64,000 bases of DNA from Methanolinea sp. (GTDB lineage: Archaea > Halobacteriota > Methanomicrobia > Methanomicrobiales > Methanospirillaceae), in assembly GCA_018262855.1 (NCBI GenBank), contig JADFDO010000003.1, positions 1 through 64,000 of the forward strand, in the 5' to 3' direction. The notes beneath the pieces were generated by a model. That model was not told the origin of the DNA and searched no databases. It saw nothing but the letters and a program-made list of their open reading frames with translations. The position numbers were made by a program, and so were the translations under genes. Shown in pieces: positions 54,395 to 63,524 of the stretch (its first letter is position 1; each line of letters starts with the position of its first letter).

Positions 54395-54542
54395 GCAGGG
54401 GATTTATAACCGGGAATGATGATAAACGTGGTGGAGCCGGAAAAGGGATCCACGCAATGGGGGTTACAGGCAGCGGTTTTACCGCTGGGAAATGGATCGT
54501 TTTTCTTACGTGATTGTATCAGTAGCGGGTATTGTGAAAAAA

Positions 54543-55019
54543 TTAGTATTGCGGATTTATCGGCTGGAACGGCATGTCCTTGTCGAACACCTTGTAGGTG
54601 ACACCATTAGCCATTGTCACATACACGAGAACCCTGTCAGTCCCAGTCGTGCCGGAGAGAACGATCTCTGATCCCATACGGGGACTTGCCAGTGTCTCCT
54701 GATCAACTGTCATATCAGAGCGGATCGCCTGTGCGGTCATGGACGAGGTAAAGGCAAGACCCTGGCCGCCTTCGTACGTCACCGTGATGGACGGGTCTGT
54801 AGAGATGGTGTTCTTGACGACCTGGACTGTGACAAGATAGGTCAGGGGCATCACATCAGTAGGTTCAGGAACGAAGGAAAGTGTGGGAGATGCGGTCGGA
54901 ATCGCGGTGGGGGGAGTGGTCACTGCAGTGCCCGGAAATAAGCCGGGACTCTCCATGCAGCCGGCTGCAAGGATTGCCGTGCAGACGATGATAAGGACAG
55001 GAACTGATCGCAGGTACAT
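54543..55019 (-). CDS. Putative secreted lipoprotein
   Basis: About 158 residues. The N-terminal signal sequence ends L-A-A-G-C, a lipobox-like site with the lipidated cysteine near residue 21. A Pro/Thr-rich stretch (residues 30-52) then leads to a beta-rich domain of about 105 residues of unknown family. ATG 55019 has A-A-A-G-G-T upstream; starts at 55034 and 55049 are in frame. Ligand unknown. Confidence 0.65.
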   Translation of the reverse strand: MYLRSVPVLIIVCTAILAAGCMESPGLFPGTAVTTPPTAIPTASPTLSFVPEPTDVMPLTYLVTVQVVKNTISTDPSITVTYEGGQGLAFTSSMTAQAIRSDMTVDQETLASPRMGSEIVLSGTTGTDRVLVYVTMANGVTYKVFDKDMPFQPINPQY

Positions 55020-55133
55020 GGATATACCTTTCATCCGCTCGTATATCAATATTTGATGGTTGTGAATATCCCTGGTTTCCAGATACAGAGATCCAGCCCC
55101 ACCAGAGCAAAAAAAAGGTACGATTGATTTCTC

Positions 55134-55634
55134 TTACTCAATCGTCTTGAACACTTTCTTGTTTGCCATGCAGATCGGGCACTTGTCGGGTGCGGTGCCA
55201 AGGAATACATTTCCACAGACCGGACAGAGATACACCGTGCGGTTTGACATGTCCTGGCCACGGGTAAGGTTGTTCAACGCTTCCTTGTACAGGGTGGCGT
55301 GGACCTCCTCGGCTTTCATGGCATAGGAAAAGACAAGACTGATATCACTCTTCTTCTCAGCGTCGGCTTCCTTAATGAATGCCGGATACATCTCGGTATA
55401 CTCATGAGTTTCACCTGAAACCGACGCTGCAAGGTTCTCCTTGGTGGGGTGGATCATCCCCATTGCTTTCAGGAGCTTCCGCGCATGGATCGCCTCAGCC
55501 TCGGATGCTGCCCGGAACAACCGTCCGATGTTCTTGAATCCTTCGGATTCTGCCTGCTCTGCAAAGGCTGCATACTTACGGTTGGCCTGCGACTCTCCTG
55601 CAAAGGCCTCCATCGCATTCTCCATTGTTGCCAT
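55134..55634 (-). CDS. rbr: Rubrerythrin
   Basis: A 166-residue protein. The di-iron four-helix domain carries E-S-Q-A-N-R-K-Y (residues 14-21), E-A-E-A-I-H-A-R (44-51) and K-A-E-E-V-H-A (107-113). The C-terminal rubredoxin domain has C-P-V-C-G and C-P-I-C. It reduces hydrogen peroxide in anaerobes. It is a single gene within a region rich in redox-defence genes. Confidence 0.95.
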   Translation of the reverse strand: MATMENAMEAFAGESQANRKYAAFAEQAESEGFKNIGRLFRAASEAEAIHARKLLKAMGMIHPTKENLAASVSGETHEYTEMYPAFIKEADAEKKSDISLVFSYAMKAEEVHATLYKEALNNLTRGQDMSNRTVYLCPVCGNVFLGTAPDKCPICMANKKVFKTIE

Positions 55635-55778
55635 GGTTGTAACGTTAGGGAAGAGGATGCCAAATAGGTATTCATGGTGGCTGGCGTCTTTTCTGGTACC
55701 AGGACCGGAACGGTTTTCCCGATATGAAAGATCCAGGTTTTTCTTATCTCATACCAACATCTCCTGGCAGGGAACCAG

Positions 55779-56447
55779 ATGAAACCGATGCGGGAACTCG
55801 ATGAAACAGACCGGCCGAGGGAGAAGATTGCCTCCAGGGGACCTGAATCGCTGACCGACAGGGAACTCATTGCTGCGATTATCGGGAGGGGGACAAAGGG
55901 GCGAGACGTATTCGATATTGCCGGTGAGATTGCGGATCTTATCAAAAAAGATCCGGAAGAGATCAGGTGTCAGACCCTCTCGATGATTCACGGGGTGGGA
56001 CCCGGAAAGGCTTCCCAGATCGTTGCAGCATTCGAACTGGCCCGCCGCTACATGAGGAACAGCGAAGAGCCCAGGATCAAGGTCCAGACCCCCGCTGATA
56101 TCCTGCCGCTCATCTCCGATCTGAATGGCCAGCGCCAGGAGCACTTCCTCTGTATCACGCTGAACGGGGCACACGAGGTGATCGCGACACGAACCATCAC
56201 TGTCGGCCTCCTGAACCACAGTCTTGTGCACCCACGCGAAGTGTTTGCAGATGCAATCACCGACCGTGCTGCTGCAGTGATATGCGTGCATAACCATCCT
56301 TCAGGAACCCTTGAGCCGAGTTCCCAGGATCTCGCCATCACCCGCCAACTTTCCCAGGCAGGGGAGATATTAGGGATCCGCCTCCTTGACCATATTATTG
56401 TTGCCAGATCAGGGTATCTAAGCCTGAAAGAGCGTGGGCTCTTGTAA
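55779..56447 (+). CDS. radC: RadC-family JAMM-domain protein
   Basis: A 222-residue protein. An N-terminal helix-hairpin-helix region (G-P-E-S-L-T-D-R-E-L; G-V-G-P-G-K-A-S-Q) is followed by a JAMM metalloprotease-like domain with V-H-N-H-P-S-G, E-P-S-S-Q-D near residue 175. The family name comes from an old repair phenotype; the biochemical role is unsettled. Mostly bacterial, patchy in archaea. Confidence 0.93.
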   Translation: MKPMRELDETDRPREKIASRGPESLTDRELIAAIIGRGTKGRDVFDIAGEIADLIKKDPEEIRCQTLSMIHGVGPGKASQIVAAFELARRYMRNSEEPRIKVQTPADILPLISDLNGQRQEHFLCITLNGAHEVIATRTITVGLLNHSLVHPREVFADAITDRAAAVICVHNHPSGTLEPSSQDLAITRQLSQAGEILGIRLLDHIIVARSGYLSLKERGLL

Positions 56448-56469
56448 GGGATTTTCCTTATAGCATGTA

Positions 56470-57069
56470 TTATTTCCCTTCCCGAAGCATCATCCCGAGT
56501 TCCTTCCCCTTCCTGTACGCTTCATCAAGAAGATCGGGCCGGGTCGTAATATCACGGATGTGGTCCATGTCCCTTATGAGGAGTTCGCCGTGGTATTTCA
56601 CATCAATAATGTCAAAGAAGGCCTTCATCGTGAGTTTTGCACCATCGAAGACATTGGGGATGTTCATCCCTGAGATCCCGATATAAAGACCCCGGCGGCG
56701 GGAGATCCTCTCAGGGGAAACGAGCGAAGATTTGCGCATGTATTTTGCCATGAAGAAGACCTGGAACCTGTCAATGAAACCTTTCAGTGCCCCGGGGATT
56801 CCCATGGTCATGATGGGAGTCGCAACGATCAGGCTGTCCATATCCCTGAATTTATGATACATGGCCTGCATGTCATCATCCATCATGCATGTCTCGTGGT
56901 CACGGCAGTAAAAAGCCTCCATGCATGGTTGAAAATCCAGGTTCGTCACTGCGATGGTCTCGGTCTCGCACCCTGCATCCCGAACACCCTCCAATGCCTT
57001 CTCGAGCAGTTTCGCCGTGTTTCCTTCAATAAGCGGACTTCCCAGGAGCCCGATAACCCTGTATCCCAT
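56470..57069 (-). CDS. Flavodoxin-fold FMN reductase family protein
   Basis: A 199-residue protein. G-S-P-L-I-E-G-N-T (near residue 9) binds flavin phosphate, T-P-I-M-T-M-G-I-P-G near residue 91 is the second loop. The cysteine motif is altered: C-M-E-A-F-Y-C-x-x-x-x-x-C, lacking the middle cysteine of the related proteins at 58794 and 59411. The start is ATG 57069; TTG 57075 is in frame. Monocistronic. Confidence 0.82.
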   Translation of the reverse strand: MGYRVIGLLGSPLIEGNTAKLLEKALEGVRDAGCETETIAVTNLDFQPCMEAFYCRDHETCMMDDDMQAMYHKFRDMDSLIVATPIMTMGIPGALKGFIDRFQVFFMAKYMRKSSLVSPERISRRRGLYIGISGMNIPNVFDGAKLTMKAFFDIIDVKYHGELLIRDMDHIRDITTRPDLLDEAYRKGKELGMMLREGK

Positions 57070-57230
57070 ACCCAACCTTGGCCTCTTGCCGTGGATATAT
57101 ATTACGATAGGGGATAGCCCGCTGCAAGCAAGCCTATTTCTTATTCATTTTTGATTTCAAGGCCAATATTCCGTTTTTATGGGTCATGAACAAAAGGGAT
57201 ATATAACTTACTCGCTTATACAACGTCTTG

Positions 57231-57464
57231 GTGATAGACCTGACCGAAAAGGTGAAAGCCGGGCAGAAGGTTGGCCCCGGCAAATATGTGTGCATTGATT
57301 GCGGGCGTGAACTGACACTCGATGCCGTTGAGCAGGATCTCAGGAAATGCCCGTCATGCGCCTGTGAAGAGTACCAGTGTTTCCCGATGACCCACATCCG
57401 CCCGGACATCAAGACCGCGGAAGATGTGATGAAGCCACCAAAGCGTGGAAAGAGTAACATATAA
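57231..57464 (+). CDS. Zinc-ribbon protein
   Basis: A 77-residue protein with C-I-D-C-G near residue 20 and C-P-S-C-A-C near residue 41, forming a rubredoxin-like zinc ribbon. The tail is R-P-D-I-K-T-A-E-D-V-M-K-P-P-K-R. GTG 57231 is the probable start; TTG 57228 is next to it. A TATA-like ATATATAAC lies at 57199-57207. Function unknown. Confidence 0.72.
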   Translation: MIDLTEKVKAGQKVGPGKYVCIDCGRELTLDAVEQDLRKCPSCACEEYQCFPMTHIRPDIKTAEDVMKPPKRGKSNI

Positions 57465-57571
57465 TTTAAAATTTTTCTTCACAGGCAGGGCTGGCCCCTG
57501 CGTATTGTTTTCAGAAAAAACAGAGTTTCCCTCATGAGAAACTTTTCAGGATTTTCAAGGAGCGTAAAAAA

Positions 57572-57697
57572 ATGGTGAATGTATCCAAGGAAGGGGAGCA
57601 GTACGAATGTGAGATCTGCGGGAACGTCGTTGTGGTAAAGGTCGCTGGCGGCGGAGAACTTATCTGCTGTGGCCAGCCGATGAATCTCAAGAAGTGA
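57572..57697 (+). CDS. Desulforedoxin-like FeS4 protein (41 residues)
   Basis: A complete small gene: ribosome site A-A-G-G-A-G-C-G before ATG 57572, TGA at 57695-57697. Cysteines 13, 16, 32 and 33 (C-E-I-C and C-C) form the FeS4 centre of desulforedoxin and the N-terminal domain of desulfoferrodoxin. It lacks the superoxide-reductase domain, so it is a small electron carrier. It starts a five-gene run to 60016. Confidence 0.85.
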   Translation: MVNVSKEGEQYECEICGNVVVVKVAGGGELICCGQPMNLKK

Positions 57698-57703
57698 TCA
57701 AAA

Positions 57704-58057
57704 ATGGCCAAAGAAGCAAAGAATGTCAAAGACCTTGAGAAGATGATCGGGAAAGTCCCGAAATTCTTCAAGGACCTTGCAGAGAAAGACCCCCTGATGT
57801 ATGACATGGTGATGAAGCTTGAGGGACACATCTGGGACGATGGGGCACTCACCCGGAAGACCAAGAAACTTATTGCAATTGCCATCGCCGCCTCGCTTCG
57901 TGACCAGCATGCGACCCGTGCCCAGCTGACAGGTGCCGCAAACCTGGGAGTTAAAAAGCAGGAGGTCGAAGAAGCATTGAGAGTTGCGTTCCTCCTTGCA
58001 GGGATGCCTGCCTATGTGTACGGGAAAGCACAACTCGATGAGATCATGAAGGAATGA
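57704..58057 (+). CDS. Carboxymuconolactone decarboxylase-like protein without the CxxC pair
   Basis: A 117-residue AhpD/CMD-fold helical protein. A-L-T-R-K-T-K-K-L-I-A-I-A-I-A-A-S near residue 47 is the family core, but the redox C-x-x-C expected about ten residues later is D-Q-H-A-T-R-A. The His in the pattern remains. The usual AhpD disulfide chemistry is therefore not possible. Six bases after the desulforedoxin gene and six before the peroxiredoxin. Confidence 0.82.
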   Translation: MAKEAKNVKDLEKMIGKVPKFFKDLAEKDPLMYDMVMKLEGHIWDDGALTRKTKKLIAIAIAASLRDQHATRAQLTGAANLGVKKQEVEEALRVAFLLAGMPAYVYGKAQLDEIMKE

Positions 58058-58063
58058 TGACCT

Positions 58064-58708
58064 GTGTGTTGTGGTGAATCTAATTCAATGCCCATTCTCG
58101 GTGAGCCGGCCCCGGACTTCGAGGCCCTTACCACCAACGGCATGGTAAAGCTTTCAGACTTCAAGGGTAAATGGCTGGTATTGTTCTCGCACCCGGCTGA
58201 CTTCACACCCGTATGCACGACCGAATTCATGGCGTTCTCCGCAATCGCGGATGAGTTGAAGTCGCTCAATGTGCAGCTGATGGGCCTCTCGATCGACTCT
58301 GTCCACTCCCACCTCGCCTGGATCAAGAATGTGAAGGAGAAGATGGGTGTTGACATCCCGTTCCCGATTATCGCAGACCTCGACATGAAGGTCGCAAAAA
58401 GGTATGGCATGATCCACCCGGGGCAGAGCAGTACGGCAGCCATCAGGGCAGTCTTCTTCATCGATGACAAGGGGATACTGCGTGCGATGATCTACTATCC
58501 GCTCACCGCCGGCCGTTTCATGCCCGAGATCGTCAGGCTGGTGAAATCACTCCAGACAACCGACAAATTCGGAGTTTCCACCCCTGCAAACTGGCAGCCT
58601 GGCGACAAGGTTGTTGTGCCAGCACCGAAGAACAAGGCTGAAATGGACAAGCGCCTTTCAGAAGGCTACGAATGCAAGGACTGGTACCTCTGCTTTAAGA
58701 AGATCTAA
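58064..58708 (+). CDS. Peroxiredoxin (archaeal Prx6-type)
   Basis: A 214-residue peroxidase. The peroxidatic cysteine lies in D-F-T-P-V-C-T-T-E near residue 50; C-terminal cysteines (C-K-D-W-Y-L-C) may act as resolving residues. GTG 58064 with A-A-G-G-A upstream gives M-C-C-G-E-S; ATG 58088 gives M-P-I-L-G-E-P-A-P-D-F, the usual family N-terminus, and is an equally good start. It reduces hydrogen peroxide. Confidence 0.92.
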   Translation: MCCGESNSMPILGEPAPDFEALTTNGMVKLSDFKGKWLVLFSHPADFTPVCTTEFMAFSAIADELKSLNVQLMGLSIDSVHSHLAWIKNVKEKMGVDIPFPIIADLDMKVAKRYGMIHPGQSSTAAIRAVFFIDDKGILRAMIYYPLTAGRFMPEIVRLVKSLQTTDKFGVSTPANWQPGDKVVVPAPKNKAEMDKRLSEGYECKDWYLCFKKI

Positions 58709-58793
58709 AAAAGAATCCAATTTTTTCCTCCTGACTCCAGATCCATTTCTCTTTTCCAACCCTTTTTCACCTCAAGGGCCCAAACGGACATTA

Positions 58794-59414
58794 ATGGAGA
58801 TCAAAGTCCTTGCATTTTCCGGAAGCCCCAGGAGAGGTGGGAACTCTGAGACCCTGCTGGACTGGGTCCTGGCCTCGATGGAACAGGAACCGGGTGTGAA
58901 GATTGAGAAAATTCCCCTGACAGAAGCAAATGTGAATCCATGCAGGGGTTGCAATGCGTGTGAAAAATTGAATAGATGCGTGCAGCGTGACGGTATGGAT
59001 GTCCTTCATGACAAGATCATCGATGCCGACTGCATTATCCTGGCCGCACCGATCTTCTGCATGGGCATCTGTGCCCAGGCAAAAGCCCTCATCGACCGTT
59101 TCCAGGTCTTCCGGTCACGGAAATTTGTGCTCAAACTCCCCGTGGTTCCCCCTGAACGGAAAGGAAAGCGGCTCGGCATATTCCTCTCGACAGCCGGCCA
59201 GAACTGGGACCATGTCTTCCTCGGGGCTGTACCATCGGTCAAGTGTTTCTTCCATGTAATAGATGTCAGGGACAAGGACATCCACTACCTCATGATCAAC
59301 GGTATTGACGAGAAGGGTGCAATCCTCTCACACCCGTCCGCAAAGGCTGATGCCGAACGCCTGGGCCACGAGGTCATCGCAGAACTGAGAAAGAGACTGG
59401 AGCAGCAGGGATGA
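58794..59414 (+). CDS. Isf-type iron-sulfur flavoprotein
   Basis: A 206-residue flavodoxin-fold protein with G-S-P-R-R-G-G-N-S near residue 10 and the compact cysteine motif C-R-G-C-N-A-C-x-x-x-x-x-C near residues 47-59. A-P-I-F-C-M-G-I-C-A follows. It may pass electrons to the peroxiredoxin/desulforedoxin pair. ATG 58794 is chosen; the frame runs back into the peroxiredoxin. The next gene overlaps its stop by four bases. Confidence 0.87.
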   Translation: MEIKVLAFSGSPRRGGNSETLLDWVLASMEQEPGVKIEKIPLTEANVNPCRGCNACEKLNRCVQRDGMDVLHDKIIDADCIILAAPIFCMGICAQAKALIDRFQVFRSRKFVLKLPVVPPERKGKRLGIFLSTAGQNWDHVFLGAVPSVKCFFHVIDVRDKDIHYLMINGIDEKGAILSHPSAKADAERLGHEVIAELRKRLEQQG

Positions 59415-60016
59415 CAGTGAAGGTCCTGGGCCTCTCGGGAAGTCCCCACCGTCACGGCAACACCGAGACACTTCTTGATGCATTCCTCGTTGGCGCAGAA
59501 GAGGCCGGTGGGGAGACAGAGAAGGTAATCCTCAAGGATCTCTCCTACACCCCGTGCCGTGGATGCAATGCGTGCCACAAGACAGGAGAATGCGTTGTCG
59601 AGGATGATGCCATTCTTCTCTTTGACCGTATCTTATCCGTTGACTGTCTTGCGGTCTCCTCCCCCATCTATAGCATGGGTATCACTGCAGAACTCAAAGG
59701 GCTCATCGACCGGGCACAGTATTTATGGGCACGGAAATTCATCTTAAAGAACCTCTTTTTTTCGAACGCGCACATTGTAAATCACAAGGGCGTCTTCATC
59801 TCGACCGCGGGACTCTCGTGGGATAATGTATTCGATGCGGCGTTTCCGGCAGTCACAGCCTTTTTCAACACGCTGGGATTTGAATACTATGATAATATCA
59901 TCGCCAATGACATGGACCGGTACAAGGGAATCCGGGGGCATCCCACTGCACTGGGCAGCGCCCGGGAAAAAGGAGGAAAAGTAGTCGGGGTGATTCGCAT
60001 ATCAAAACGGAAATGA
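59411..60016 (+). CDS. Isf-type iron-sulfur flavoprotein, second copy
   Basis: A 201-residue paralogue of the preceding protein: G-S-P-H-R-H-G-N-T, C-R-G-C-N-A-C-H-K-T-G-E-C and S-P-I-Y-S-M-G-I-T-A. ATGA overlap shows translational coupling. Two coupled copies suggest a heteromer or specialised donors and acceptors. Confidence 0.87.
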   Translation: MTVKVLGLSGSPHRHGNTETLLDAFLVGAEEAGGETEKVILKDLSYTPCRGCNACHKTGECVVEDDAILLFDRILSVDCLAVSSPIYSMGITAELKGLIDRAQYLWARKFILKNLFFSNAHIVNHKGVFISTAGLSWDNVFDAAFPAVTAFFNTLGFEYYDNIIANDMDRYKGIRGHPTALGSAREKGGKVVGVIRISKRK

Positions 60017-60052
60017 TCATTTCGAGAGCGACGATTTTTATGTTTTCAAGTA

Positions 60053-60412
60053 TCAGAATGCAGTCCACATCATGCCGACCGCAAACGCTTTTTGGTATTC
60101 ATCAGGCGAAAAGCCGGGATTTTTCTCTTCAAGATCTCTAATCGCAGCATTTTCTCCATCATTTCCTTTCCCATAGGAGCCCTCTCGGAACGCATCGCAC
60201 ACCTGGTACACATCGTATGAGAGTTTCCGGACCATGATGAGGGCGTCCCTGCACTCCGAAGCAGATGCTTCAGGTGCCCTGTCCATGATGAGGTTTTGGA
60301 GTTCCCTGTCGTCCGGCATTGGACATGAGGGGGGAGACCGGCCTTTTCGGAAGACCAGGTCAAAAGCGATCCGGACCGCAGTTGGATCCCTGATGTGTCG
60401 TGTTTTTGGCAT
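60053..60412 (-). CDS. Small protein of unknown function
   Basis: A 119-residue, mostly helical and charged protein with three cysteines (C-P-M, E-C-R, V-C-D). It resembles nothing that I know. Convergent with the flavoprotein gene; 104 bases beyond the end of cbiO. Confidence 0.5.
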   Translation of the reverse strand: MPKTRHIRDPTAVRIAFDLVFRKGRSPPSCPMPDDRELQNLIMDRAPEASASECRDALIMVRKLSYDVYQVCDAFREGSYGKGNDGENAAIRDLEEKNPGFSPDEYQKAFAVGMMWTAF

Positions 60413-60515
60413 GGATATCTGAACCCGAAATCACCACAGGGTGTTGACCTTCAATCCCATCACTTTTTTGAAGTGCGGTATCCTGGGCCCAATTTTTCGC
60501 CAGAAGTACTGCATG

Positions 60516-61691
60516 CTACCTGTTCCCATCTTTTGAGAGGTTTGAGACCCGTATGCAAACCTGGTTCTCCCTGCAGAATTCATCAACCCTCTCATGGACT
60601 CTTTGCACCATGCTCCCGGTGATGATGATAAGGCTGTCCTCCCCAAGCAGGGCCTTCAGGATGCACTTGTCGATGACCCCGTATGTGAAATCGAGCGGGA
60701 TCATCCTGTCTGCCGCATACTGCTTTGCACGTGTACCCATTCCCCCGATAGGGACACCCGGATTGGATGACCGCCAAACGCTGAGATCCACACCGTTGGG
60801 GGAATCCACATCAACGAGAGAGATGGTTCCGGGTTCCGTGTAGCAGGGCTTGTTCCGGAAGGCACGGTCCATGATATTGATCATGTCCAACACGGTCCTC
60901 GGTTTCCGCCCGGGGAGGTGAAAGCCCCTTCGTTCCAGTTCAAGGTAGAGTTCCAGAAGGGTCGGCATGGAGAGCCGGGCTTTCCTCACAAGATCCTGGT
61001 CACCGAAGGCGATATCAGGGACGTCCTCCTGGAGAATCTTACCATTCAAAAGGAGGATGGCCCTTTCAGCCCATGGGTAGGCGAGTTCGATGTCATGCGT
61101 GGAGATGATGATGGTCTTTCCCTGCTGGTTCAATTCGTCCAGGAGCTCCATGATATCCTCTGAACCGGACGGGTCGAGGCCGCTCGTGGGTTCATCGAAG
61201 ACAAGGACATCGGGGTCCATGGCGAGAATGCCGGCAATGGCCACTCTCTTCTTCTCTCCTCCCGAGAGCTGGTGGGGCGGGCGGCGTTCGAATCCTGAGA
61301 GCCCTACGAGCCGGAGTGATTTCTCGACCGCACCCTTCACCTCCTGCTCACTCAACCCGAGATTCGTTGGCCCGAACGCTACGTCCTGATACACTGTCGG
61401 GGCGATGATCTGCCGATCGGGATTCTGCATGACGAACCCAATCCTCTTCCGTACTGTGCGCAGGCTCTCCCGGTCGTACCGAATCGGTTCATTGTCAATG
61501 AGGATTGTCCCCAAATCCGGGCGTATCATCCCGTTGAACATCAGTAAAAGGGTCGATTTCCCGGCCCCGTTGGGTCCCACAAGAGCAACCTTCTCCCCTC
61601 TCCTGACATGGAAGCTTATCCCGTGGATCGCCTCTGGTCCTCTTGGATACCGGTAGCGTATATCCCGTGCCTCCAGGATGATGTGTGACAT
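60516..61691 (-). CDS. cbiO: Cobalt/nickel ECF transporter ATPase CbiO with C-terminal extension
   Basis: A 391-residue ATPase: Walker A G-P-N-G-A-G-K-S-T near residue 38, L-S-G-G-E-K-K-R-V signature near residue 142 and D-E-P-T-S-G-L-D near residue 166. Ordinary CbiO is about 280 residues; here about 120 more follow, containing V-D-S-P-N-G-V-D-L-S-V-W and I-I-I-T-G-S-M-V, a separate alpha/beta domain that may sense metal or regulate. It ends the cbiMNQO operon. Confidence 0.92.
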   Translation of the reverse strand: MSHIILEARDIRYRYPRGPEAIHGISFHVRRGEKVALVGPNGAGKSTLLLMFNGMIRPDLGTILIDNEPIRYDRESLRTVRKRIGFVMQNPDRQIIAPTVYQDVAFGPTNLGLSEQEVKGAVEKSLRLVGLSGFERRPPHQLSGGEKKRVAIAGILAMDPDVLVFDEPTSGLDPSGSEDIMELLDELNQQGKTIIISTHDIELAYPWAERAILLLNGKILQEDVPDIAFGDQDLVRKARLSMPTLLELYLELERRGFHLPGRKPRTVLDMINIMDRAFRNKPCYTEPGTISLVDVDSPNGVDLSVWRSSNPGVPIGGMGTRAKQYAADRMIPLDFTYGVIDKCILKALLGEDSLIIITGSMVQRVHERVDEFCRENQVCIRVSNLSKDGNR

Positions 61692-61700
61692 GGTCTGCTC

Positions 61701-62489
61701 CTACATGAACGAGATGTGACGGGTGGCAACAACGATTCCTGCCGATATAACCAGGAATGAGAAGACCGCGAGGGCAGGACGCAGGCGGACAGGTCCTCCC
61801 TCCCCGAGGGCTGCAAATTTCCCATCGTAACAGCGGGCTTCCATAGCCCGGACAAGATCCTCGCCCGACTCCCAGCTCGCAATGAATACCGCCCCACAGA
61901 GCGTGGCATACGAGTGAACTGACTCCCGGATTGAGCGGTACCCGAGCCGCATCACCTGCGCCCGGTACACCAGCACAAGGTGAGACATGATCAGAAAGAT
62001 TGTCCGGTAGATGATCATGGCAAGATCGAGGACTTCCGCCGGGAAGCGGGCACGTCTCATGACTGCAAAGAGATCGGTCATAGGTGTGGTAAGTGCAATG
62101 AAAACGAGGGACGACATTCCCCCGAGAAACCTTGAAAATACGAATAGCCCCTCGTTGATACTTACCCTTGTGATCGAGAGCGAGAGCCAGGGGAGCGGCT
62201 GCCATCTCCAGAAGATCTCCCCGCCTCCGCTGATGAGGATGATCACGATCACGCTGAACAGTGCAAAGATTGCCGGTCCCACAAATATCTTGAGGTACGT
62301 CTTTGCATCAATTCGTGCAATAGTCAGGAGTGCAAGGGAGAGTGCAACCGCGATGAAGAGCGGTGCTGCGAACGATGTCGAGAGGAGGCAGAGGAGTATG
62401 CCTCCAAGACCTGCTGCAAGCTTTGTGTAGGTGTTGACCTCCCGCAGTCCGTTCTCCTGGGCAATGTCCTCGAGAAGTTCGTCGTACAT
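61701..62489 (-). CDS. cbiQ: Cobalt/nickel transporter transmembrane protein CbiQ
   Basis: A 262-residue membrane protein with five or six helices and the ATPase-coupling motif A-M-E-A-R-C-Y near residue 215. It is the scaffold joining CbiM to CbiO. It starts 24 bases after cbiN and ends nine before cbiO. Confidence 0.92.
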   Translation of the reverse strand: MYDELLEDIAQENGLREVNTYTKLAAGLGGILLCLLSTSFAAPLFIAVALSLALLTIARIDAKTYLKIFVGPAIFALFSVIVIILISGGGEIFWRWQPLPWLSLSITRVSINEGLFVFSRFLGGMSSLVFIALTTPMTDLFAVMRRARFPAEVLDLAMIIYRTIFLIMSHLVLVYRAQVMRLGYRSIRESVHSYATLCGAVFIASWESGEDLVRAMEARCYDGKFAALGEGGPVRLRPALAVFSFLVISAGIVVATRHISFM

Positions 62490-62513
62490 CCTCTGGCATA
62501 AAGTATGGAATTT

Positions 62514-62819
62514 TCAGATGCTTCTATTCTTCTGGCCCTTCCAGTACCCGAATACCCATCCCACAAAGATGCCCCCTATTGCTGCCTGCAATGCGAACAG
62601 GCAGGACTCGATCTCTCCGCTCGGGGGTTCCCATTGTGGAACGAGAGGCTGGAAATCCTCTTCAGATAAGCCGGCAAGCTCGGCAACTTTCGATGATCCA
62701 ACCGTGTCAGACCCGGCGTACTCGGCATCGCCCATGATCGAACTGGTAAACAGGAAAAGTCCACAGAAGCAGAGTATGGCAACGAGCGCAAGTATTTCGA
62801 GGCGGTAGCGGGGGGACAT
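62514..62819 (-). CDS. cbiN: Cobalt transport protein CbiN
   Basis: A 101-residue protein with two membrane helices flanking an extracellular loop of about 45 residues that contains D-A-E-Y-A-G-S-D and A-G-L-S-E-E-D-F. CbiN helps CbiM take up cobalt. Its ATG shares one base with the cbiM stop. Confidence 0.88.
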   Translation of the reverse strand: MSPRYRLEILALVAILCFCGLFLFTSSIMGDAEYAGSDTVGSSKVAELAGLSEEDFQPLVPQWEPPSGEIESCLFALQAAIGGIFVGWVFGYWKGQKNRSI

Positions 62820-63511
62820 CAGGCATCACTCCCTGCAGCCCTGATCTTCTCATCCGGGAACACATTGAGGCGGATGAGAATCTCGGGCCTGAGCTGGACG
62901 ATGTACTTGAACACCAGTGCGAGCACAATCCCTTCGACGATAGCAAGGGGGATTTGAGTAATCGCAAAGATGCCCATGAAAAGCGCGAAAGAACTCAAAA
63001 ATCCACCCACCTCTGCAGGATATGCGAGAGCCAGTTCGAGTGAGGTGACAATGTATGTGCAGAGATCAGCGATGGCACACGCAAGGAACACTGTGAAATA
63101 CATGTTCACACCGGTGTCGCGGAGAGCACGGTAGATCCCCCATCCTGCGAGCGGCCCGACAATTCCCATGGAGACGATATTCGCACCAAGCACCGACAGG
63201 CCCCCGTGGGCCAGAAAGAGGCTCTGGAAAAGGAGCACGATGGCACATATGACCGAGGTAATCCAGGGGCCAAAGCAGACTGCAGAGAGACCGGTCCCGG
63301 TAGGATGGGAGCAGCTCCCTGTCACAGACGGGAGTTTCAATGATGAGAGAATAAAGATGAAACCCCCTGTCACACCCAAAAGCGGGAGCGCTTCACGATC
63401 GGAGGCAAGGATCTTTTTCAGCTGGATTATCCCGAATATAAGGCAGGGGATTGCGAGAATCCACCATATTACCGCCCAGTGCAGGGGAAGAAAACCTTCC
63501 ATGATGTGCAT
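62819..63511 (-). CDS. cbiM: Cobalt/nickel transporter substrate-binding subunit CbiM
   Basis: A 230-residue membrane protein with seven helices. The N-terminus M-H-I-M-E-G-F-L-P carries His2, a metal ligand in CbiM/NikM. G-S-C-S-H-P-T-G-T-G near residue 66 holds further ligands. It binds and imports cobalt or nickel, which this cell needs for corrinoids, F430 and hydrogenases. First gene of the operon, behind a strong palindrome. Confidence 0.94.
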   Translation of the reverse strand: MHIMEGFLPLHWAVIWWILAIPCLIFGIIQLKKILASDREALPLLGVTGGFIFILSSLKLPSVTGSCSHPTGTGLSAVCFGPWITSVICAIVLLFQSLFLAHGGLSVLGANIVSMGIVGPLAGWGIYRALRDTGVNMYFTVFLACAIADLCTYIVTSLELALAYPAEVGGFLSSFALFMGIFAITQIPLAIVEGIVLALVFKYIVQLRPEILIRLNVFPDEKIRAAGSDA

Positions 63512-63524
63512 GATATGACCTTCT

